DNA from: an uncultured Massilia sp. | GTDB taxonomy: Bacteria > Pseudomonadota > Gammaproteobacteria > Burkholderiales > Burkholderiaceae | Direction of reading: 5' to 3' | Length of the DNA: 15,985 nucleotides | Assembly (NCBI GenBank): GCA_946886065.1 | Contig: CAMPHU010000097.1 | Location: 1 to 15,985 of the forward strand | Shown here: one piece after another, positions 7,804-13,603 of the stretch | How the letters are laid out: every line of letters begins with the position of its first letter | Numbering within the stretch: the stretch's first letter is position 1 | Position numbers and translations under genes: made by a program | Notes under the pieces: generated by a model | Databases searched by the model: none | What the model saw: only the letters and a program-made list of their open reading frames with translations | Told to the model about the DNA's origin: nothing

Positions 7804-9459
7804 ATGACGCCTTCTTCACCGGAAACCCGCTATTTTTCCACCGCGTTCGCCCACTCCCAGGTGGGCCTTGCGCTGGTGGACTTGCGCGGCCGATGGCTGG
7901 AGGTCAACCCGACTCTCTGCCGCATTCTCGGCTATTCGCGCGAAGAATTGCTCACCACAAGCTTCCAGGCGATCACCCATCCCGACGACCTCGATGACGA
8001 CCTGAGCCTGATGCACAGGGTGCTGGACGGCGAGATCGACACCTATAACATGGAAAAGCGCTATTGCCGCCTGGACGGGGGGATGGTGTGGGCGCTGCTG
8101 ACCGTGTCCATCACGCGCGATGCGCAGGGCGGGCCGGAGTGCTTCATCGCCGAGGTGATCGACATCTCGGCCCAGAAGGCGGCGCTGGAAGACCGCGAAG
8201 CCTTCTTCGCGCTGTCGCCGGACCTGATGGCGGTGGCGGGCACGGGAGGCCGCCTGCTGCACGTGAACGCCGCCTGGACCGACGCCCTGGGCTGGACCGC
8301 GGAAGACCTGACCTCGCATCCCTTCATGGACTTCGTGCATCCCGACGACGAGGCGCGCACCCTGGCCGCGGCCCAGGCGCTGCATGCCGGCGTGCTGATC
8401 ACGGGCTTTCGCAACCGCTACCGCCACGCCGCAGGCGGCTACCGCTGGCTCGAGTGGAACGCGCGCGCGGCGTCCAACGGCAGGCTGTATTGCTCGGTGC
8501 GCGACGTCACCCGCCAGATCGAGAACGAAGATGCCTTGCGCGGCCAGGAAGAAAAGATCCGCCTGTTGCTCGACCACGCCAACGACGCCTTCATCGGCAT
8601 GGACGAGGAAGGCATCATCACCGAATGGAACAAGCAGGCCGAGCTGACCTTCGGCTGGAAGGCGGAGGAAGCCATCGGCCGCCCGATGGTCGAGCTGATC
8701 GCGCCCGAGCGCCTGCGCCAGCGCCACCTGGACGGCCTGGCCGCCTTCCTGGCGGCCAACGAGGGCCACGCGTACACCAAGCGCGTCGAGGTGCCGGCGC
8801 TGCGCCGCGACAGCCAGGAGATCCTGGTCGAGTTCTCGGTCGGCATGCTGCCGCACCGGGGCCGGCGCTACATCTACGCCTTCCTGCGCGACGTCTCGGA
8901 ACAGCGCCGCCTGGCCGAGCAGATGCATTACCAGGCCACGCACGACTTCCTCACCGGCCTGCCGAACCGCTATGCCTTCATGGAGCGCCTGCAGCACGCC
9001 ATCGACACCGCGCAGCGCTCGCCGCATTCGCTGGCGCTGCTGTTCATCGACCTGGACGGCTTCAAGTCGGTGAACGACCTGTGCGGGCACGAGGCGGGCG
9101 ACGCGGTGCTGATCGAGTTCGGCCGCCGCCTGGCGGGGGCGGTGCGCCGCACCGACCTGGTGGCGCGCCTGGCGGGCGACGAATTCGTCGTGATGCTGGA
9201 CCAGGCGGGCGACGCGCGCGCCGACATCGAACAGGTGGCGCGCAAGATCCTGCTCGCCGCCGCCCAACCCTATGCGGCGGCCGGCGGGTGCGACCCCATC
9301 GGCGCCAGCATCGGCGTCGCCTTCCACGTGCCCGGCGACAGCGCCGACGCACTGCTGTCGCGCGCGGATACGGCCATGTATGCGGCCAAGAAGGCGGGCA
9401 AGCACCGGGCGGCCATCCTGATGGCGGATGGACGGGTGATCGACTGCCGGATGGACTAG
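7804..9459 (+). CDS. Triple-PAS diguanylate cyclase (GGDEF protein)
   Basis: 551 aa, no membrane segment and no EAL domain. Three PAS domains lie at about residues 8-125, 132-250 and 255-385. The first two carry the HPDD motif common in PAS_3-type domains (residues 59-62 and 179-182). A GGDEF domain starts at about 379 (HDFLTGLPNRYAF) and runs to the end. The active-site signature reads AGDEF (residues 457-461) instead of GGDEF; this variant occurs in enzymes shown to be active, so cyclase activity is likely but not certain. The product-inhibition I-site RxxD is present as RRTD (448-451) at the canonical five-residue distance. The ATG at 7804 lacks a clear Shine-Dalgarno; a GTG at 7741 would add 21 residues of unlike character. 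It sits 93 bp after ycgR and may tune motility through it. The PAS ligand is unknown. Confidence 0.9.
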   Translation: MTPSSPETRYFSTAFAHSQVGLALVDLRGRWLEVNPTLCRILGYSREELLTTSFQAITHPDDLDDDLSLMHRVLDGEIDTYNMEKRYCRLDGGMVWALLTVSITRDAQGGPECFIAEVIDISAQKAALEDREAFFALSPDLMAVAGTGGRLLHVNAAWTDALGWTAEDLTSHPFMDFVHPDDEARTLAAAQALHAGVLITGFRNRYRHAAGGYRWLEWNARAASNGRLYCSVRDVTRQIENEDALRGQEEKIRLLLDHANDAFIGMDEEGIITEWNKQAELTFGWKAEEAIGRPMVELIAPERLRQRHLDGLAAFLAANEGHAYTKRVEVPALRRDSQEILVEFSVGMLPHRGRRYIYAFLRDVSEQRRLAEQMHYQATHDFLTGLPNRYAFMERLQHAIDTAQRSPHSLALLFIDLDGFKSVNDLCGHEAGDAVLIEFGRRLAGAVRRTDLVARLAGDEFVVMLDQAGDARADIEQVARKILLAAAQPYAAAGGCDPIGASIGVAFHVPGDSADALLSRADTAMYAAKKAGKHRAAILMADGRVIDCRMD

Positions 9460-9498
9460 CACTGCCCAGGTTTTTCGGCCCACCTCAAAAATTTTCAG

Positions 9499-9520
9499 CA
9501 TCCACGTCACACCATCCACG
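9499..9520. repeat. Tandem CATCCACG repeat upstream of the AhpD-like gene
   Basis: CATCCACG occurs at 9499-9506 and 9513-9520 with a period of 14 bp, 65-86 bp before the start codon of the AhpD-like gene. It could be a regulator binding site. No convincing -35/-10 pair was recognised in this intergenic stretch (9460-9584). Confidence 0.3.
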
Positions 9521-9584
9521 CATGGCTCGTCTTAACAGGCATGAGGGACGCAAACCGCGCCCACCAACCTGAAAGGACGCCACC

Positions 9585-10049
9585 ATGTCGCACGCACCCC
9601 GCATCAACCTCTTCACCCTCGCCCCCGCCAACCTGAAGGCCATGATCAACCTGTCGATGACCAACAAGAAAGGCGCCCTCGGCGAGCGCCTGGTCGAGCT
9701 GGTGCAGCTGCGCGTCTCGCTGGTCAACGGCTGCGGCGTGTGCATCGACATGCACTGGCGCGACCTGGTCAGGCAAGGCCTCGATCCGCGCCACCTGAAC
9801 GCGATCGGCGCCTGGCGCGAAGCGCCCTGGTTCAGCGCGCGCGAACGCGCGGCCCTGGCCTGGGCCGACGCCGTCAACGCCCTGCCCCAGCGCGACGACA
9901 CCGAAGCCGCGTGGCCGGCCCTGCGCGAGCATTTCACCGACGCCGAGATCGCCGAACTTGGCTATACTATCGCCGCCATCCGGGGCTGGAATTCGATCAA
10001 CCTGAGCCTGCGCAACCAGATCCCCGAACAGCCTGCGCCGGGCATGTAA
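9585..10049 (+). CDS. Carboxymuconolactone decarboxylase family protein, AhpD-like
   Basis: 154 aa, all-helical CMD/AhpD fold. The redox signature is complete: C50-G-V-C53 with H57 four residues after the second cysteine and E38 twelve residues before the first. This spacing matches the Glu, Cys, Cys and His of the AhpD peroxidase active centre. It therefore looks like a thiol-dependent peroxidase or disulfide reductase rather than a true carboxymuconolactone decarboxylase, which lacks the CxxC. The substrate is unknown. The ATG at 9585 has an AAAGGA Shine-Dalgarno (9572-9577) at ideal spacing. The HD/LuxR fusion gene starts 17 bp after its stop on the same strand, so the two probably form an operon in which a redox enzyme is paired with a regulator. 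Confidence 0.9.
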   Translation: MSHAPRINLFTLAPANLKAMINLSMTNKKGALGERLVELVQLRVSLVNGCGVCIDMHWRDLVRQGLDPRHLNAIGAWREAPWFSARERAALAWADAVNALPQRDDTEAAWPALREHFTDAEIAELGYTIAAIRGWNSINLSLRNQIPEQPAPGM

Positions 10050-10066
10050 GCCACCACCCACCAAGG

Positions 10067-11455
10067 ATGCCCCTGCACGGCCACGACAGCGTCACCCTGG
10101 TCCAGGCCTTGCGCATCCTGGCGAGCGCCGGCGACCTGGCCATGGGCCAGCCGCCCGGCCACTCCGAGCGCGCCGCGCGGCTGGCGCAGCGCCTGGCGCG
10201 CGCCGCCGGCGCCGATGGCACACAAGCCTTGCATGCGCGCCTGGTGGCCCAGCTGCGCTGGTCCGGCAGCCTGGCCACCGCGCCCGGCTTCGCCGCCCTG
10301 CCCGGCGGCGACATCGGCGGCCGCCGCGCCCTGCTCGCCGATCCCTTCGCCCCCCGCGCCTATCGCGGCAGCGCCCTGCTGGCCGCCACCCACGCCGAGG
10401 TCGCGGGCGAGCTGGCCGCCATGCTGGGCCTGCCCGCGCCGGTGGAAGACGCGCTGCGCCGCCTGTTCGCGCGCGGCGCCGAGGGAACGGAATCCGGCCG
10501 GATCGCGGCGCTGGCCGGCGACCTGGAACTGCTGGCGCGCACCCACGGCATGGGCGCCGCGCTGGCCATGTGCGCCCGCCTGGCGCCGCGCCGCTATCCC
10601 GCCGCGCTGGTGCAGCTGGCGGCGCCGCTGGCCGGCGCCTGGCTGGACGAAGCGGCGCAGCCGGAGGACGGCGCCTGCCTCCCGGGCTTCCTGCCCCTGT
10701 CGGCGCCGCTGGCGCCGGTGACCGACGCCATCGAACTCAAGCTTCCCTGGCTGGCCGGCTACGGACGCCGCGTGGCCTTCCTGGCGCGCGAGGCGGCGGT
10801 CCTGGCCGGCCTGCCGGACGCCGTCCAGCGCGGCCTGGTGCGCGCCGCGCTGCTGCACGGCCTGGGGCGGGCCGGCGTGCCGAACCCGGTGTGGCAAGAC
10901 GCGCACAAGCTGGAAGGGGACGCGCGCGACGCGGTACGGCGCGCGCCCTACTGGACCGCTTGCCTGCTCGGGCGCATCCCCGGCCTGGAAGACGATGGCG
11001 CGCTGGCCTCGCAAGCCTACGAACGGCTCGACGGCAGCGGCTACTACCGCGGCATGGACGCCGCCGTCCTGGGGCAGCCGCAGCGCATCCTGGCCGCCGC
11101 GGCGGCCCACGCCGCGCTGCGCGCGCCCCGCCCGTGGCGCGCGGCCCACGACGAAGCCGCCGCCACCGCACTGCTCGACGCCCAGGCGGCGGGCGGACGC
11201 TTCGACCGCGAAGCGGTGGCGCTGGTGGGCCGCGCGGCCGGGCGGGAGCGGGAACCGGTACGGAACGGGCTGTCCGCGCGTGAACGGGAAGTGCTGATGC
11301 GGATCAGCCGGGGAGAAAGCGAACGGACGGCGGCGCGCGCCATGCGCCTCAGCGCCGGCGCGCTACGGACGCACATGGAGCGCATCCTGGAAGAACTCGG
11401 CTGCGCGACGCGCCCGGCAGCCACGCTGCGGGCGCTGGCGCGCGGCCTGATCTAG
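10067..11455 (+). CDS. Degenerate HD-GYP domain protein fused to LuxR-type HTH
   Basis: 462 aa. An N-terminal HD-like segment (about 8-70) contains GQPPGHSERAARLA. A second HD-GYP-like module spans about 225-360. A GerE/LuxR helix-turn-helix occupies 402-462 (LSAREREVLMRISRG, then LRTHMERILEELG). In the HD-GYP module the usual ligands are altered. GHS is GYG (Y232), HD-x-GK is HGLGR (H264, G265), HHER is AYER (A317, Y318), and the later DVYDAL is AHAAL. The GYP region survives only as ERLDGSGYYRG (319-329). Hydrolysis of c-di-GMP is therefore unlikely; a ligand-sensing transcription factor is the better guess. Related HD/LuxR fusions are known, usually with the histidines retained. Start: ATG 10067 has AAGG directly abutting it, so coupling to the AhpD-like gene is likely. 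Its DNA target is unknown. Confidence 0.85.
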   Translation: MPLHGHDSVTLVQALRILASAGDLAMGQPPGHSERAARLAQRLARAAGADGTQALHARLVAQLRWSGSLATAPGFAALPGGDIGGRRALLADPFAPRAYRGSALLAATHAEVAGELAAMLGLPAPVEDALRRLFARGAEGTESGRIAALAGDLELLARTHGMGAALAMCARLAPRRYPAALVQLAAPLAGAWLDEAAQPEDGACLPGFLPLSAPLAPVTDAIELKLPWLAGYGRRVAFLAREAAVLAGLPDAVQRGLVRAALLHGLGRAGVPNPVWQDAHKLEGDARDAVRRAPYWTACLLGRIPGLEDDGALASQAYERLDGSGYYRGMDAAVLGQPQRILAAAAAHAALRAPRPWRAAHDEAAATALLDAQAAGGRFDREAVALVGRAAGREREPVRNGLSAREREVLMRISRGESERTAARAMRLSAGALRTHMERILEELGCATRPAATLRALARGLI

Positions 11456-11472
11456 GCGCGCGGAGGATCAGG
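11446..11472. repeat. Inverted repeat at the convergent gene ends
   Basis: CCTGATC (11446-11452) and GATCAGG (11466-11472) are perfect 7-bp arms around a 13-base loop. They cover the stop codon of the HD/LuxR gene and lie just beyond the stop of the converging response regulator. No T-run follows in either direction, so this is at most a weak terminator for both genes. Confidence 0.35.
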
Positions 11473-11478
11473 AATACC

Positions 11479-12108
11479 TCAGGAAAAAGCGGCCGGATGC
11501 ACGCCGCCGCCCGGGCGGATCAGTCCGCGCTGGGTGGCCACCACGACGGCGTGGGTGCGCGCGGTAGCATCCAGCTTGCTCATCACGCCCTTCACGTGGG
11601 TCTTGACCGTGCCCACGCCGATGCCCAGCTTGCGCGCGATCGACTTGTTGCAGCAGCCCTGGGCCAGCAGCTGCAGGACGTCGGTTTCGCGCCCGGTGAG
11701 GGTTTCGCGGCTCAGGCTGTCGGCGACGCTGCGCGTGACCGATTCGGTCAGGTAGCGCTGGCCCTGGGCCAGGGCGGCGACCGCCTTCTGCACTTCGTCC
11801 GGGTTACACGACTGGAGCACATAGCCATGCACGCCGGCGTCCATCGCGATGCGCACTTCCCATTCCTTGTCGAGCTGGGTGACGATCAGCACCGCCGGGT
11901 GGCGCAGGGCCTCCGGCATGGGGCGGCGCGCCAGCGCGACGCCCGTGTCGTAATCGGCCACCAGCACGCGCGCGACGCGCTGCCCCTCGGGCTGGCGCAG
12001 GCTGGTCGTGACGCGCAGCTCCGGCAGTTCGGCGAGGATGGCATGCAGGCCGACAGTCATCACCGGATCGGCGTGCATGATATGGACGGCGGAAGAAATC
12101 GTATGCAT
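11479..12108 (-). CDS. NarL/LuxR-family response regulator with atypical receiver
   Basis: 209 aa. A receiver domain covers about residues 5-118 and a LuxR-type HTH 136-200 (LTGRETDVLQLLAQG, then VGTVKTHVKGVMSKLD). In the receiver the likely phospho-acceptor is D52 (VLVADYDTG) and the switch Thr is T77. The acidic pocket has only one obvious acid (D14 in HADP). The conserved Lys before the last helix is replaced by Gln (GYVLQS, Q99). Phosphorylation may therefore be altered or absent. The start chosen encodes MHTISSAVH, with AGGAG (12116-12120) well placed; the frame extends upstream to 12183 without a ribosome site. No histidine kinase is visible nearby, so it is an orphan in this window. 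It diverges from the NsrR-like gene and may share control with it. Confidence 0.88.
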   Translation of the reverse strand: MHTISSAVHIMHADPVMTVGLHAILAELPELRVTTSLRQPEGQRVARVLVADYDTGVALARRPMPEALRHPAVLIVTQLDKEWEVRIAMDAGVHGYVLQSCNPDEVQKAVAALAQGQRYLTESVTRSVADSLSRETLTGRETDVLQLLAQGCCNKSIARKLGIGVGTVKTHVKGVMSKLDATARTHAVVVATQRGLIRPGGGVHPAAFS

Positions 12109-12190
12109 GGTCGTGCTCCTGGTTGGACGGAGGCAGGCAGGTGCCCGTCCTCCATCTTGGAACGACCGTGGGCGATCCGGCAAGTTAAGA

Positions 12191-12205
12191 CATGTAAAAA
12201 ATGCA
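12191..12205. promoter_or_regulatory. Possible NsrR/Rrf2 half-operator
   Basis: AAATGCA (12199-12205) matches the inner part of the known NsrR half-site (AAGATGCATTT read on the other strand). On its left, ACATG (12190-12194), within CTTAACATG-like flanks on the opposite strand, gives an imperfect second half. It lies in the 148-bp divergent region, 11 bp upstream of the proposed -35 box of the NsrR-like gene. The dyad is imperfect, so this is only a candidate for auto- or cross-regulation. Confidence 0.3.
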
Positions 12206-12216
12206 GCCGGGGGGTG

Positions 12217-12247
12217 TTGATCGGCGCTGCGGCGAATGCGCTATACT
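12217..12247 (+). promoter_or_regulatory. Sigma-70-type promoter giving a near-leaderless NsrR-like mRNA
   Basis: The -10 box TATACT (12242-12247) matches the TATAAT consensus in five of six positions. The best -35 is TTGATC (12217-12222, four of six) with a long 19-bp spacer. The transcript would begin near 12253-12255, two to four bases before the ATG at 12257. No Shine-Dalgarno is present between the -10 box and the ATG, which agrees with leaderless translation. Confidence 0.6.
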
Positions 12248-12256
12248 TGAACGATC

Positions 12257-12706
12257 ATGCGCCTGACCTCCTTCACCGACTACACGCTGCGCACCCTGCT
12301 GCACCTGGGGGGCAACCGCGACCGCCTGGTCACCATCCAGGAAATCGCCGACCTGCACAGCATCTCGAAAAACCACCTGATGAAAGTGGTGAACGAACTG
12401 GCGCGCAACGGCGTGGTGGAGACCATCCGCGGCCGCAACGGCGGCTTCCGGCTGGCGCACGAGCCCGAGGACATCAACATCGGGGCCGTGGTGCGCATGA
12501 GCGAAAGCGACTTCTACATGGCCGAATGCTTCGACCCCGCAGGCACGCCCTGCGGCCTGGTCCAGGCCTGCCGCCTGAAGGGCGTACTGGGCAGCGCCAC
12601 CAAGGCCTATCTGGACGAGCTCGACCGCCATACCCTGGCTTCCCTGCTGCCGGAACCGGCGCCGCGCGAAGCGCCAGTCGCCTTCCACCGCAAGAAAGCC
12701 GCCTGA
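12257..12706 (+). CDS. nsrR: Rrf2-family regulator, NsrR-like nitric-oxide sensor
   Basis: 149 aa; strong resemblance to NsrR over the whole length. It begins MRLTSFTDYTLRTLLHLGG, matching the NsrR start MQLTSFTDYGLR. The winged HTH covers about residues 25-67, with recognition helix SISKNHLMKVVNELA and wing GRNGGFRLA. The three cysteines expected to hold the Fe-S cluster are present (C91, C99, C105, the last in QACRLKGVL), and D8, a ligand in some NsrR proteins, is conserved. NsrR represses NO-detoxification genes until NO damages the cluster. No typical target such as hmp or norB is in the window, so its regulon lies elsewhere or includes the divergent response regulator. The Cys spacing separates it from IscR. 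A 15-residue basic tail follows the conserved part. A strong terminator lies 22 bp after the stop. Confidence 0.88.
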   Translation: MRLTSFTDYTLRTLLHLGGNRDRLVTIQEIADLHSISKNHLMKVVNELARNGVVETIRGRNGGFRLAHEPEDINIGAVVRMSESDFYMAECFDPAGTPCGLVQACRLKGVLGSATKAYLDELDRHTLASLLPEPAPREAPVAFHRKKAA

Positions 12707-12727
12707 CGCTTCGGTTCCCGCCTCCGC

Positions 12728-12765
12728 AAACGACAACGGCCGCCCGAGGGCGGCCGTTGTCGTTT
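12728..12765. terminator. Bidirectional terminator, perfect 18-bp inverted repeat
   Basis: AAACGACAACGGCCGCCC (12728-12745) is exactly complementary to 12748-12765, with GA between the arms. It folds as a 17-bp stem with a CGAG tetraloop. The arms end in AAA and TTT, giving short U-runs for both directions. It sits between the convergent NsrR-like gene and PEP-CTERM gene and should terminate both. Confidence 0.9.
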
Positions 12766-12780
12766 CAGCTACCGAACCGT

Positions 12781-13353
12781 TCAGGCCTTGCGGCGCACGG
12801 CGGCCAGGCCGGCCAGGCCCAGGCCGAACAGCGCGACGCTCAGCGGTTCCGGCACCTGGCCCGGATCGACCGGATCGTCGCCGCGGACATAGGTGGCCTT
12901 GAGGACGGCGTCGACCCACTGGAAGCTGGTGCCGGTGTTCGACTTGACGGTGACCGACAGCTTGCCGGTCTCGCTCAGCGAGGCCAGCGAGGTGCCGGTG
13001 ACTTCGTAGCCGCCATAGGTGGTGTTGCCGTTGCCGACATTGCTGTCGCTGCCGATCAGTACGCTGTCCGGACCGACCAGGAAGGAGAAGGTTTCGGCGC
13101 CGCCATTGCTCGAGCCGCCGACATCCTTCAGGCGCAGGGTCAGCTCGGCCCAGCTGATGGAGTCGCGTTCGGTGACAAAGGTATAGGGGGCGAGGGTGAA
13201 ATCGAACAGCCAGCTGGCCGATGCGCCGGTGCTGATGGTTTGGTTGCCCGCATCATAGGTGGCGCTGATGTCGGTGACGATCGGGGAAGCGCTTGCGGCG
13301 GCGGAGACGGCGGCGAAGGCAGCGGCCGTAACGAATTTCATGAACTGTTTCAT
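12781..13353 (-). CDS. PEP-CTERM sorting-signal surface/exported protein
   Basis: 190 aa. A Sec signal peptide with a basic start (MKQFMKFVT), an Ala-rich hydrophobic core and a likely cut after A22 (ASA|S) leads the protein. The mature part is beta-rich, with Ser, Thr, Gly and Asp in abundance and no cysteine. The C-terminus carries a complete PEP-CTERM signal: VPEP (residues 167-170), a hydrophobic helix LSVALFGLGLAGLAAV, then RRKA. Such proteins are recognised by an exosortase in the inner membrane and delivered to the envelope or exopolysaccharide matrix; the exosortase and sugar genes are not in this window. The function of the mature domain is not recognised. The ATG at 13353 is preceded by AGAGGA (13358-13363 on the minus strand). 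A near-perfect sigma-54 promoter lies upstream. Confidence 0.92.
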   Translation of the reverse strand: MKQFMKFVTAAAFAAVSAAASASPIVTDISATYDAGNQTISTGASASWLFDFTLAPYTFVTERDSISWAELTLRLKDVGGSSNGGAETFSFLVGPDSVLIGSDSNVGNGNTTYGGYEVTGTSLASLSETGKLSVTVKSNTGTSFQWVDAVLKATYVRGDDPVDPGQVPEPLSVALFGLGLAGLAAVRRKA

Positions 13354-13396
13354 TTTTTCCTCTAGTTTTGATTTGGGTCAACTACACCTTCTTTTA

Positions 13397-13412
13397 TGCA
13401 AACTGCGTGCCA
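13397..13412 (-). promoter_or_regulatory. Sigma-54 (RpoN) promoter of the PEP-CTERM gene
   Basis: Read on the minus strand, TGGCACG-CAGT-TTGCA fits the sigma-54 consensus TGGCACG-N4-TTGCW at every defined position, including the invariant GG (-24) and GC (-12) at the right distance. The transcript should start near 13386, giving a leader of about 32 nt that contains the Shine-Dalgarno. An enhancer-binding activator is required. PEP-CTERM genes in some bacteria are known to be controlled by RpoN with the PrsK/PrsR two-component pair, which makes this match credible. Confidence 0.9.
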
Positions 13413-13435
13413 GCTAGGTGCCCCAGAGGGAGAAA

Positions 13436-13483
13436 TGTCAATATGTTCTAATTTTTAGGACACATCGTAAAGAATTCCGACAC
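13436..13483 (-). promoter_or_regulatory. Candidate enhancer-binding site: spaced GACAC/TGTC repeats
   Basis: GACAC occurs at 13459-13463 and again at 13479-13483, exactly 20 bp apart (about two helical turns). An inverted TGTC lies at 13436-13439. These lie some 50-100 bp upstream of the proposed start site, inside an AT-rich non-coding stretch (13364-13545) that contrasts with the GC-rich neighbours. The location suits a sigma-54 activator such as a PrsR-like protein; the binding protein is not identified. Confidence 0.4.
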
Positions 13484-13548
13484 CCGATTGTTAACTGTGA
13501 AACTTGATAGTAGGTAGCATTCACATCGGCAATGACCAACACAATGCA

Positions 13549-13572
13549 AACGGGCCGCATGAGCGGCCCGTT
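13549..13572 (-). terminator. Terminator of the TonB-dependent receptor gene
   Basis: AACGGGCCGC (13549-13558), loop ATGA, GCGGCCCGTT (13563-13572): a perfect 10-bp stem, extendable by GC pairs past a bulged A. It lies 31 bp downstream of the minus-strand receptor stop codon. The minus-strand 3' flank is only TTTGC, so the T-run is short but the stem is strong. It also insulates the PEP-CTERM control region from receptor transcription. Confidence 0.8.
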
Positions 13573-13603
13573 GCAGGTCGAGCACGGCCTTGCGGCCAAG
13601 GTC

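Noticed and set aside
8064..9572. 502-codon frame overlapping the GGDEF gene, and a 567-codon antisense frame at 7816-9519
   Set aside because: Both are Arg/Pro/Gly or Val/Ala-biased shadows; the PAS and GGDEF motifs are all in the annotated frame.
9958..9975. GGCTATACTAT resembling a -10 box before the HD/LuxR gene
   Set aside because: It lies inside the AhpD-like coding sequence (LGYTIAAI), has no matching -35, and close gene spacing already suggests an operon.
11497..13365. 622-codon plus-strand frame spanning the response regulator, NsrR-like and PEP-CTERM genes
   Set aside because: It crosses three well-supported genes and a perfect terminator; an artefact of high GC.
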